This document shows positions 18,824 to 26,631 of a DNA stretch of 64,000 nt, piece by piece. The DNA comes from Halobacillus amylolyticus (lineage in GTDB: Bacteria > Bacillota > Bacilli > Bacillales > Halobacillaceae). The stretch lies in assembly GCF_022921115.1 (NCBI RefSeq), contig NZ_CP095075.1, forward strand, positions 2,988,001 to 3,052,000. Direction: 5' to 3'. The position numbers and the translations under genes are program-made. Numbering within the stretch: position 1 is the stretch's first letter; each line of letters begins with the position of its first letter. The notes below the pieces were generated by a model. It made no database searches and was not told the origin of the DNA. It saw only the letters and a list, made by a program, of their open reading frames with translations.

Positions 18824-18924
18824 ACAATAAATTATCTGTTTTACCTTCCACTAAAATACGTTTCAAAATGTGTATGTTAAAATAGGAAAATAATCCACTA
18901 TAAGTATAGAAAGGCGTGTATTCG

Positions 18925-19134
18925 ATGGAATTAATAATCCTAGGAGGAATCATAGGTGCCATTTCAATTAGTGTAATTAAATTCGCAATTAAAGGAAAAC
19001 CTTCGGATTCCAAAAGACGAGAGTACACTCCCACAAGTGATGTATATAGTGGAAAGAATAGAGATTATAGCAGTCATGCACCTGTAGAAACTCATAGAAA
19101 AGCTCCTTATGAAGAAGTGGACAAAACAGAATAA
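18925..19134 (+). CDS. Small membrane protein, passenger of the Tn3-like element
   Basis: ATG at 18925 has AAAGG 10 bases upstream; an in-frame GTG at 18916 is too close. Of 69 residues, the helix MELIILGGIIGAISISVIKF is followed by a polar tail with KPSDSKRREYTPTSDVYSG and KNRDYSSHAPVETHRK. It is the only plus-strand gene in the element. The RDYS word recalls the tails of the 39-residue proteins nearby. No family recognised. Confidence 0.5.
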   Translation: MELIILGGIIGAISISVIKFAIKGKPSDSKRREYTPTSDVYSGKNRDYSSHAPVETHRKAPYEEVDKTE

Positions 19135-19259
19135 ACTAAGAATTGATCATTGAAACATTAAAAATGGTGCCACCTTTTCCATTGTAACTCAACTCCTGTT
19201 CATCTTTTCTTCTATAATTATAATTGAAACTGTAATATAATATCCCGCAGAAATTATAT

Positions 19260-19838
19260 TTACCTCTTACTTCGTCGCGCTATAATGAAATACACGCCAA
19301 CCAATAAAACGACCGTAACAGCCAAATAGATATATACAGAATGATTATTTGTATTTGTTAAATCAACAGAAACTTCCTCTTTCGGTGCCTCTCCTTCACC
19401 TAGAGCATGAATATCCTCATCTGCTTCCGACAATAGTGCTGTTCTGGAACAGAGGCTGACATGAAGCCCGCCATCCCTTTCATTGGCATAGACGATATAA
19501 TCCTTATTTAAACTAAATTCATATCCGCAGCTTGCTGAACTTCTTTCCGTATGTACGACAACCTCTGATTTATCCATTCCCTTCCATGTCTCTTCCACTT
19601 CTAAAACAACTGCAATTGGATCAGTAGATGATTGAATAAGATTATTTTTGTTCTTATCCATTATCTTCACCACTTTTCCAGAGAAAACCGCCATACTCTC
19701 CTCAAGTTCTTCTTCTGGTGTACCGGGTAACACGCATGAACAAGCATAACTGTTAGTTGGTAAAAAAGTTAGAATAAAGCTCGATGTTATCATAAACAAA
19801 CCAGCATACCTGAAAATTTTCTTGTTTACTTTGGACAA
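19260..19838 (-). CDS. Secreted, membrane-anchored TIMP/NTR-like protein
   Basis: TTG at 19838 has GGGAGGG 7 bases upstream. A signal peptide (IFRYAGLFMITSSFILTFLP) is cut before ACSCVLPGTPEEE, the Cys-x-Cys start typical of netrin/TIMP-like domains. Further Cys residues are in SASCGYEF and VSLCSRT. An acidic spacer, then a C-terminal helix (VYIYLAVTVVLLVGVYFII) and ARRSKR anchor it outside the membrane. The family is common in Bacillus with no proven role. Passenger of the Tn3-like element. Confidence 0.7.
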   Translation of the reverse strand: MSKVNKKIFRYAGLFMITSSFILTFLPTNSYACSCVLPGTPEEELEESMAVFSGKVVKIMDKNKNNLIQSSTDPIAVVLEVEETWKGMDKSEVVVHTERSSASCGYEFSLNKDYIVYANERDGGLHVSLCSRTALLSEADEDIHALGEGEAPKEEVSVDLTNTNNHSVYIYLAVTVVLLVGVYFIIARRSKR

Positions 19839-19884
19839 AATCAATCCCTCCCCATACTAATTTGACGATATCTCACTTAAGAAG

Positions 19885-19936
19885 TTACAAAAAGCCTAAT
19901 TTCTCCGTATTAGAATTGAGAAATTAGGCTTCTTTC
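19885..19936 (-). terminator. Intrinsic terminator inside the Tn3-like element
   Basis: Fourteen-base arms (AAGCCTAATTTCTC / GAGAAATTAGGCTT), followed on the minus strand by TTTTTG. It is related in sequence to the hairpin at 18666. Placed to end the gene at 20189. Confidence 0.8.
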
Positions 19937-19982
19937 ATTACTGCATTAATTAGCCCGATTCAGAAGGACTCACTATTCCGTT

Positions 19983-20028
19983 AGCGCGCCCCATTAATTG
20001 AATACTTGGATTCAAGATAATTTAAAGG
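19983..20028 (+). repeat. Dispersed repeat unit
   Basis: Reads AGCGCGCCCCATTAATTGAA then TACTTGGATTCAAGATAATT. Confidence 0.65.
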
Positions 20029-20188
20029 AAAACCCATATAGATAAGCAAAACATAGTGAAGTGATCTTGTTTGTTCCAATATGCAGATAATAAATTCATT
20101 TACTTGCCACATAGGTAAGCCACATTCCAATTATAGAATGCCTTTTTGCAATTTGTTATCTCATTAAAAAAATTCTGGAATGGGTGTC

Positions 20189-20416
20189 CTAGAAGCCTGA
20201 TCCACCGCCAAATGTATTTCTATTTGCTTCCGCGTATGCCCGACTTTTAGCCTCTGCTTGGTTTAGGGAATCTGGTTTTCTTCTGTCTAACCGATAATCT
20301 CTGTTGTTCTTTTTGCTTTTGAAGAATATTTTTTTGAAAATAATTCCAATTAAACCAGGTAAAAACAACACAAAGAGAATTCCAAATAGTGTTAAGACTG
20401 CGCTTAGTATAAGCAA
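20189..20416 (-). CDS. Small membrane protein with GGGSGF tail
   Basis: TTG at 20416 has GGAGGG 5 bases upstream. Of 75 residues, a hydrophobic half (LILSAVLTLFGILFVLFLPG then LIGIIFKKIFF) is followed by a basic, polar half with KPDSLNQAEAKSRAYAEA, ending NTFGGGSGF. It shares its layout and ending with the gene at 17186, outside the element. Function unknown. Confidence 0.55.
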   Translation of the reverse strand: MLILSAVLTLFGILFVLFLPGLIGIIFKKIFFKSKKNNRDYRLDRRKPDSLNQAEAKSRAYAEANRNTFGGGSGF

Positions 20417-20506
20417 TCACTCCCTCCGTTTGGATTAGTAAGAAGTTGAAACCACCTTCATATTAACACTGGACCTTAAAAGTAAAACGGATGCGTTATT
20501 CGATAC

Positions 20507-20766
20507 ACGCGCCCCCCTACAAGGGAAGATAATGGAGTAGAGCCAATTGCCTTATTTAGATTGTATTAATTTTAACACAAATTGGAGTCTTACTTTAAAA
20601 ATCCTTATTCAAGAATATGCCCCTTTTCTGAAAGAAAGAGCGCAAGTCTTATTCAAGATTTGCTCCCTTAAACAGAAGACTTGATTTCAAGATAATCTAA
20701 AAAGACCATGATACAGACCTTCCACTATTGCCCCTTTATGCAGAAAGCCCAGTTTAAAGATAAATG
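20507..20766 (+). repeat. Cluster of dispersed repeat units
   Basis: Units or fragments at 20507-20537 (GCGCCCCCCTACAAGGGAAG), 20617-20700 (TGCCCCTTTTCTGAAAG, then AACAGAAGACTTGATTTCAA) and 20725-20766 (TTGCCCCTTTATGCAGAAAG). They vary in length and completeness. Confidence 0.65.
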
Positions 20767-20839
20767 AAACAGTGTGTTAGTTCGTATAAAGCTGTTTTGG
20801 TTAGGATATATTAATTCGATGAGTGTCAGAATCAGACAC

Positions 20840-20959
20840 TTATGAGTAGTCTCGATCATTGTAAAGATCGGATCTCCTACGTGAGGATGAAATTCCGAGT
20901 AGAACACGAACTACTCCAATGAGAACAAAAATAATAACTAACCCTAATGCAGCTCCAAT
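20840..20959 (-). CDS. 39-residue membrane protein ending RDYS (copy 2), ATT start
   Basis: Reads IGAALGLVIIFVLIGVVRVL, then LGISSSRRRSDLYNDRDYS. It aligns end to end, without gaps, with copy 1 at 17462. An AAAGGTGG site lies 7 bases upstream, exactly where a start is needed, but the codon is ATT and an in-frame TAA comes just before it. Either ATT is used as a rare start or the ATG has been lost. Confidence 0.5.
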   Translation of the reverse strand: MGAALGLVIIFVLIGVVRVLLGISSSRRRSDLYNDRDYS

Positions 20960-21110
20960 TTAAATACCACCTTTTATTGATGTTTCTACCCTTGTATTTC
21001 TCATCAGTATCAATTCAACATTACGTCGTTAGATTGAAGAATTGAATTTACATACTCTAAGCCGAAAGAAAGAGCTAAGCATTACATGCTGTCTAAACTT
21101 GATTACTTAC

Positions 21111-21596
21111 TCATTTAAAAGATTCCGCAATTTGAATTAGTTCTTCTTTGGAAATTTCCGCTTCTTTACTTGTACTAGCCGTAGATAAATTGTAAACTAC
21201 ACCTTCATCCTTCCAAACTAACCGCTTAACTTTTGTTTTTTTATCATTCACTTCACTTTCAGCATAGTCACCATCAATGGCACCTACTTTCACTTCTTCC
21301 GTCTCCATGTCCAGATTAATGGACTCCCCGTTAAAAGTCATCAACTCTACAGAATTATTTTCACCAATAAAGTTAAAGTTAAATACTTTCTCCTCGTCCA
21401 TAGTTGGAGTAGGTGAAAAAGAGGCATCTTCAACTTCAAAAGGAAATTCTGTTGGGAGCATGGGCTGATAAGACTTTTCCTCCAATTGTGTACGAAGATT
21501 TTCACCATCGTAGGATATTTGTCCGCTGGCATTACCATTTGTACACCCGCTTAAAATAAAAAAAGCTGCTATAATGGACAACAATAACACTCTCAT
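21111..21596 (-). CDS. Putative lipoprotein, passenger of the Tn3-like element
   Basis: A 161-residue protein with a lipoprotein signal (LLSIIAAFFILSGCTNG; the lipobox Cys is at about residue 18) and an AAGGAGG site before ATG. The mature part is mostly beta-like and acidic: PMLPTEFPFEVEDASFSP, then VKVGAIDGDYAESEV and WKDEGVVYNLST. It resembles small Bacillus lipoproteins that follow sigma-factor or anti-sigma genes, but no family is certain. It would sit on the outer face of the membrane. Confidence 0.6.
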   Translation of the reverse strand: MRVLLLSIIAAFFILSGCTNGNASGQISYDGENLRTQLEEKSYQPMLPTEFPFEVEDASFSPTPTMDEEKVFNFNFIGENNSVELMTFNGESINLDMETEEVKVGAIDGDYAESEVNDKKTKVKRLVWKDEGVVYNLSTASTSKEAEISKEELIQIAESFK

Positions 21597-21925
21597 TTCT
21601 GTTCCTCCTTAAAAAATTCCAATAATACATGTACGCATCATTACACCAAAAAGTTTCAAGCTAATCAGTAAGTAAATTTGAATTCTAAAAAACATAATAG
21701 TGCTTTATAAAATTCACATTTATCTCGAATTCAAGTCTTCAAGATAATGGCCGATTGTTGAAAGAGAAAGATGAAACACTTATCTAATAATTTTATAATC
21801 TTATCAGTAGGGTTTACTCTATTGATAATCTTTTGCATGACGATTATTACAGTGTTTTGACTGTCTCATATACATGTACCAAAATGGCTTAACGTTGTAA
21901 ATCCGCATTTTCCTGACTTGACCCC

Positions 21926-22121
21926 AAGCTGGAATTGATTCTAACAACCCTGGGAACAGAACCATTGAACTAGTATTCTTTCTTGGAAGGTTTGATTGTG
22001 CACGTTGCCCCTTAATTTTAGTAGCATGTGAATATTTTATAAACCCTTCCTTAAGATCATTAATATGGTGTTTTGGGATGATTAACTGTCTAATGTCAAG
22101 ATCACTTAAAAGTAAAGTCAT
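21926..22121 (-). pseudogene. N-terminal part of the split ornithine cyclodeaminase-family gene
   Basis: ATG at 22121 with a GAGGAGAAG site. It reads MTLLLSDLDIRQLIIPKHHI and on to SMVLFPGLLESIPA, then runs into the Tn3-type inverted repeat. It joins in frame to 18608 and below. It lies 29 bases after the DinB-like gene on the same strand, so the two were probably one operon. Confidence 0.88.
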
Positions 22122-22150
22122 GACTTCTCCTCTCTATAATTACTTAAAAC

Positions 22151-22582
22151 CTACATTGACCACTCATTTATCCATTGGTTCGGCAAAGTCAATCCTGCTT
22201 GTTTGAGAGCAACAAAATATTGACCTTGATGTACCCCTTCATGTTGAACTGTAGTATTTAAAAACTCTAAGATAGTTAAATTTTCGCCTCCCATTCGAAT
22301 TACTTCCCGATTAGTGTTCGAAAACTCTCCTGCTAATTCATTTGTACTTCTTTCTAACTGATCTTTAATGTCTATATCTTTCGAAGGAAGAACTCCAGGG
22401 AACGATACAGTACCCTTTCTTAATCCCTCTGTATATGTATCACGTACTCGAATTAAATGAATAAATAACTTTCTTAATGTACCTAATTCCGTTATTAACT
22501 GTTTATCCCATTGATTTTCAGGAATTTCTATTGCTAATCTGTTCGTCATATTAGCTGCATATACAAAGCCAATTGCATTCAT
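22151..22582 (-). CDS. DinB-family protein
   Basis: A 143-residue four-helix DinB/YfiT-type protein. Likely metal-site histidines are in LFIHLIRVRDTY and in the pair VQHEGVHQGQYFVALK near residues 113-128. AGAGG is 10 bases before ATG. DinB proteins are often thiol-dependent metal enzymes; the exact reaction is unknown here. Probably co-transcribed with the OCD-family gene before that was split. Confidence 0.75.
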   Translation of the reverse strand: MNAIGFVYAANMTNRLAIEIPENQWDKQLITELGTLRKLFIHLIRVRDTYTEGLRKGTVSFPGVLPSKDIDIKDQLERSTNELAGEFSNTNREVIRMGGENLTILEFLNTTVQHEGVHQGQYFVALKQAGLTLPNQWINEWSM

Positions 22583-22934
22583 TTGTCTATAACCTCTTTT
22601 CTACGTTGGTTCTTAGTAAGAAGATATTCGAGATTCTCAATCATCTTCTAAATAACTGCCCTTTAACTTAATACCAATTATTTCAAAATCACATCTTTTT
22701 CACAATACTTTATTCCAGATAATGGCCCTTTTCCGAAATAGTGTTTTATTAGTGTTTGTAAAAGTAAACCTTTTCGAACAGTTTAGTTTTACATCTACTA
22801 GTGATCTATTAACGTTCGAAAATAACCGAAAATCATTTTGTGAACGTCCGCGGTTTAGTCTATACATTTACGAACGATTTGATGTATAATTAAGAATATA
22901 AAAATAACTCTTATAGAAAGGTGCATCCTAGAAT
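22583..22934. other. Gap with a repeat fragment and the left part of the Tn552-like transposon
   Basis: A repeat fragment (22712-22743, AGATAATGGCCCTTTTCCGA) is followed by AT-rich sequence with several related words: TTTTCGAACAG, ACGTTCGAAAATAACC and TTTTGTGAACGTCC. These are likely transposase or resolvase binding repeats. A res-like region lies just before the resolvase gene (near 22850-22895). Confidence 0.45.
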
Positions 22935-23543
22935 ATGGAAAGTAGACGAATGGGGTACTTAAGGGTAAGTAGCAAAGACCAAAATGAAGAACGACAAATG
23001 GCGGCTATGAAAGAACATGGAATTAACGAACGGGATATTTTCATCGATAAAGTTAGTGGCAAAGATTTTAAACGCGAAAACTATCAACTCCTCAAACGTG
23101 TTCTTCGTCCAGGTGATATTTTATACATTCATGCGCTTGACCGTTTCGGAAGAAACAAAAACGAAATTGTCGAAGAGTGGAATGATATCACAAAAAATAT
23201 TCAGGCAGATATAGTTGTCTTGGACATGCCCTTGTTAGACACCACCCAATACAAAGACAGCATGGGGACCTTTATTGCTGACCTCGTCTTACAAATTCTA
23301 TCTTGGATGGCGCAAGAAGAAAGAGATCGCATTCGAAAACGGCAACGGGAAGGTATTGATGCCGCATTAAAACAAGGGAAAGCCCTTGGAAGACCGAAAG
23401 CTAATATAACAGAAGTCTTCCGAGAAACCTATGTGGAATGGAAAGAAGGAAAAATCACGGCCACTCGGGCTATGCAGAAAGCCCAGGTTAAGAAAACGAC
23501 CTTTTATAAGCTTGTGAAACAGATGGAGGAGAATCCGACATAA
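22935..23543 (+). CDS. Serine recombinase (transposon resolvase)
   Basis: A 202-residue resolvase. The catalytic Ser is in GYLRVSSKDQN; the Arg-rich LDRFGRNKNE and the long E helix with QEERDRIRKRQREGIDAA follow. The C-terminal HTH ends in KKTTFYKLVKQ. Similar to the BinL/BinR resolvases of Tn552-like elements. It resolves transposition cointegrates at a res site, probably in the 150 bases before the gene. AAAGG lies 14 bases before ATG. Confidence 0.88.
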   Translation: MESRRMGYLRVSSKDQNEERQMAAMKEHGINERDIFIDKVSGKDFKRENYQLLKRVLRPGDILYIHALDRFGRNKNEIVEEWNDITKNIQADIVVLDMPLLDTTQYKDSMGTFIADLVLQILSWMAQEERDRIRKRQREGIDAALKQGKALGRPKANITEVFRETYVEWKEGKITATRAMQKAQVKKTTFYKLVKQMEENPT

Positions 23544-23585
23544 TCCTACCTATTTATACCTGAAGTATAAGAAAGGGGAAAAAAC

Positions 23586-25048
23586 ATGTCGCCTCATAAT
23601 AATTCCGTCCTGACCTCTTACACTGAAGAACAAAGAGCCAAAGCCATGGAAAGGTTCCGTCTTATTCGCCCTTACTTAGAAGGCGAAACGTCTTTATCGA
23701 CTATTGCTTTAGACACTTCTGTTTCATTACGTACTTTGCAAAGGTGGGCCCAATATTATCGCAAAGGGGGATTGCAAGCACTGGTGACCAAGGAACGCTT
23801 CGATCGAGGCAGCCGAAAATATCACCTGAAATCGTTAAAGTGATTGAAGGGCTTGCTTTAAAAAAAGCACCTCCCAGTATGGCTTCCATCCATCGAAAAG
23901 TTGAAAGGATTGCGATGGAGCATGGATGGACGGTTCCGAGCTATGGAACTGTCTACGATATTATCGAATCCCTTCCTTCTTCGTTAAAAACATTAGGGAA
24001 TGAAGGATCAGTTATATACAAGGAAAACTTTGATTTAATTCATCGACGAGAAGCCCAACAGCCCAATGAGATATGGCAAGCCGATCATACCTTATTGGAT
24101 ATTTGGATTTGGAATGAAAAAGAAAAACCAGCTCGCCCTTGGCTAACCATTATTATGGATGACTATAGCCGTGCCGTAGCTGGTTACTTTTTAAGTTTTG
24201 ATGCTCCTTCGGCTATTCAAACGTCTCTCGCATTACATCAAGCCATTTGGTCAAAGGAAGACAGCCGATGGAGGGTTTGTGGTATTCCGAGTATTTTCTA
24301 TACGGATCATGGCAGTGATTTTACTTCGGACCATCTGGAACAGGTTGGTGCTGATCTACGTATGCAACTTATTTTCTCCACTGTTGGGGTCCCTAGAGGA
24401 CGAGGGAAGATTGAGCGTTTTTTCCAAACCATCAACCAGTTATTTTTACAGGAGCAACCCGGTTACATCTCCCATTCACGACCTTCACTATCTCCATCTA
24501 TGACTTTACCCGAACTTGATCGTCAGTTACGAGAATTTCTGATTGAAACGTATCATTTTCGTGTTCATGGAACAACTGGTTTCCCACCTGTGACACGCTG
24601 GGAATCCGAAGGTTTCCTTCCTCAACTCCCAAATTCTCTCGAGGATTTGGATTTACTATTATTGAATGTTGCTACATCTCGCCGTATCCATCCGGATGGC
24701 ATACGATTTCAAGGTTTTCGCTATGAATCAACGACATTAGCTCCTTATATCGGAGAAGATGTGACCATTCGATATAACCCTCGTGATTTAGCTGAAATAA
24801 GGGTCTTTTTTCATCGCCAGTTTTTATGCCGGGCAATTTGTCCGGAACTAGCTGGGTATGAAGTGGATATCAAAGATATTATAGCTGCACGAAGTCATCG
24901 GAAAAGAAATGCCACCCGTCAAATCAAGACACGTAATGCGGTTTTTGAAGAGTTGGTACAAGATTCCCATAAAAGGTCCAAAACAACAGAAGCTGACGAA
25001 ACTCCGAAATCATCTAACACAAAATTAAAGAGGTATAAGTATGAGTGA
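23586..25048 (+). CDS. Tn552-like DDE transposase (TnsB/TniA family), frameshifted
   Basis: The HTH part (STIALDTSVSLRTLQRWAQY) is in one frame and the integrase core is in another. The core shows WQADHTLLDIWI, FYTDHGSDFTS and GRGKIERFFQTINQ, the three acidic catalytic positions. A Mu-type C-terminal beta domain (RRIHPDGIRFQGFRYES) follows. The frame breaks in the AAAA at 23816-23819; one more A restores SRKISPEIVKVIEG and about 487 residues (Tn552 p480 has 480). AGAAAGGGG lies before ATG. It overlaps the ATPase gene by 8 bases. Confidence 0.87.
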
Positions 25049-25847
25049 TCAGTCAACCTTTTTAGAAACGAAGGAATATCGCCGTTTTGTGGAATTTTGT
25101 GAAGCTTGCCGGAAGTACCAATATATTGGTGTATGTTATGGGGAGGCTGGTGTCGGCAAGACAATGGCTGCAAAGCACCTCACCCGGTGGGACCTATTAT
25201 CGCCATGGCTTGATCTTCCAAGAATAGAAGATGATCAACAAGTCCCATTAGAAGTCCTCGATGAACATACTCTGTATTATACAGCTCCTGTTGTTAAACC
25301 GGCTCAGATTGGAAGGGATTTATCTGTCTTGAATCTTCGCTTAGCCATGCTGCATGAAAAAGCGCATTATCAAAAAGATGGCATACAGAGACGAATCCCA
25401 GATTTTTATGGCAGTACCGAACTTGTACTCGTTGACGAAGCTGATCGTCTTAAATTAGTAGGGTTGGAATTAATCCGAGACATGTACGATCAACATCCAA
25501 TGGGGGTCGTACTTATTGGTATGCCTGGTTTTGAGCGCCAACTAATGCGCTATCCGCAGTTATATTCCCGTATTGGCTTTGCGCATGAATATAGAACGTT
25601 AAAAAGAGATGAAATGACCTTCATATTAAAAAATAAATGGAAGGAACTCAGTCTGAACATTAACCTTGAAGATTTTACGGATTACGAGGCCTTTACGGCT
25701 GTCGTTCGTATGACTGGTGGGAATTTTCGGCTTATTCAGCGCCTCTTCACGCAAGTTGAACGAGTCATGGCCATCAATCAGGTCGAGACTATATCGAAAG
25801 AAGTGGTTGATGCGGCCAGGGAAAGTCTTGTAATTGGTCATAAATAG
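25041..25847 (+). CDS. Transposition ATPase (Tn552 p271 / TniB-like)
   Basis: A 268-residue AAA+ protein. Walker A is YGEAGVGKTMAAKH and Walker B is LVLVDEADRLKL; the sensor stretch is VVLIGMPGFERQL. It activates the transposase and selects targets, like MuB or TniB. Its start lies inside the end of the transposase gene. The length is close to Tn552 p271. Confidence 0.9.
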   Translation: MSDQSTFLETKEYRRFVEFCEACRKYQYIGVCYGEAGVGKTMAAKHLTRWDLLSPWLDLPRIEDDQQVPLEVLDEHTLYYTAPVVKPAQIGRDLSVLNLRLAMLHEKAHYQKDGIQRRIPDFYGSTELVLVDEADRLKLVGLELIRDMYDQHPMGVVLIGMPGFERQLMRYPQLYSRIGFAHEYRTLKRDEMTFILKNKWKELSLNINLEDFTDYEAFTAVVRMTGGNFRLIQRLFTQVERVMAINQVETISKEVVDAARESLVIGHK

Positions 25848-26298
25848 GAAGTTGTTATTGATTATTTCATCATAAAAGTTTGAATGAAACATTATGGGTT
25901 ATGTACGTCATTTAAAGATGAAAAAATCCCGCCATTTATCTCTGAAGTTCACAGATAAATTTTCGGTTTCGTATGCTTGTTATCAAAAACGAACGATTAT
26001 GAGAAGAGTAAACAGAGTAAAGAAACCAGTTTCACTCGTCATTTTTCCTGTACCTTTTTCGTTCCATAAAAAGGACCTTTTCCAAAAAAGTAATCTCTTG
26101 CTCTATAGTATTTTTCACACATTTATCATTGCAGTTATTAATCTCTCTCTTTAGTCGTATCAGTTCCCTGGATATAAAGGCTATTTCCCATTGATTCAAG
26201 TTCTATCCCCCTGACATCCTTTGACTTCCCTTTTTAACAGGAATTAGACATACCATTATCATCCTATTAGGGTTATCTTGATATTGAATCTTCTACAT

Positions 26299-26376
26299 AA
26301 AGGGGGCATATTTGTTTGAGATTATCTTGAAATAAAGTCTTCCGTTAATACGAAGGGCCATTTTGCGGAAGATCGG
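26299..26376 (-). repeat. Dispersed repeat, reverse orientation
   Basis: On the minus strand it reads TGGCCCTTCGTATTAACGGA, AGACTTTATTTCAAGATAAT and a second GCCCCCTTTATGT start. The same family as at 17.7-20.8 kb. Confidence 0.65.
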
Positions 26377-26571
26377 TAGGAATTTTTTTGAAAGAAATTA
26401 TAACCACTAAGCTGCAGATTTGTGAAAGAAGGAGTCTACTAAGAGATAGTGATGGTTTAAAATTCAGACTATTATAAAAATAAATTGAAAGGGCTTACAA
26501 ATAATGATAAAGTGGTTAGTGATGTGAAAGGAGGAAATTAAGATAATTGGAACTTTTTGTTTGTTCATTGT

Positions 26572-26583
26572 GCAAACGATTGC
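26572..26583 (+). promoter_or_regulatory. LacI/CcpA-type operator upstream of the pullulanase
   Basis: GCAAACGATTGC is an almost perfect palindrome with the central CG typical of LacI-family sites, 49 bases before the pullulanase ATG. A candidate target for the regulator at 34732 or for CcpA. Confidence 0.6.
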
Positions 26584-26631
26584 CTAAATTTCAGGCTCAG
26601 ATTCTTCATAAATTGATAGGGAGGAAATGTA

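Larger units (their letters stand above)
18614..21925. mobile_element. Non-autonomous Tn3-family element, 3312 bp, with passenger genes
   Basis: Perfect 38-bp inverted repeats lie at 18614-18651 and 21888-21925. They start GGGGTCAAGTCAGG at the outside and end ACAACGTTAAG inside, the length and end pattern of Tn3-family repeats. The flanking 5-bp duplication AAGCT is at 18609-18613 and 21926-21930. There is no transposase or resolvase inside. The cargo is five small membrane or secreted protein genes plus copies of a dispersed repeat. It would need a transposase in trans, as for mobile insertion cassettes or TIMEs. It splits an OCD-family gene exactly. Confidence 0.93.
22935..25847 (+). mobile_element. 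Tn552-like transposon core (resolvase, transposase, ATPase)
   Basis: Three co-directional genes in the order resolvase, DDE transposase (about 487 residues once repaired) and AAA ATPase (268 residues). This matches Tn552 (resolvase, p480, p271). No resistance cargo is present. Exact ends were not found; related short words occur in opposite orientation near 22760-22850 and 26000-26110. Confidence 0.8.
25848..26631. other. 784-base gap: right transposon flank, repeat, pullulanase leader
   Basis: Near 25990-26110 are words inversely related to the left flank of the transposon (CCTTTTTCGTTCC, CCTTTTCC). A reverse-oriented dispersed repeat is at 26299-26376. The pullulanase control region with an operator at 26572 comes last. 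The open frame at 25894-26154 has no ribosome site and no recognisable domain. Confidence 0.5.

Noticed and set aside
18708..19034. 108-codon minus-strand open frame in the Tn3-like cassette
   Set aside because: It is opposite the small membrane gene at 18925 and runs through the dispersed repeats; no ribosome site.
25894..26154. 86-codon open frame after the Tn552-like ATPase
   Set aside because: No ribosome site, basic and low-complexity residue mix, and it overlaps the likely right end repeats of the transposon.
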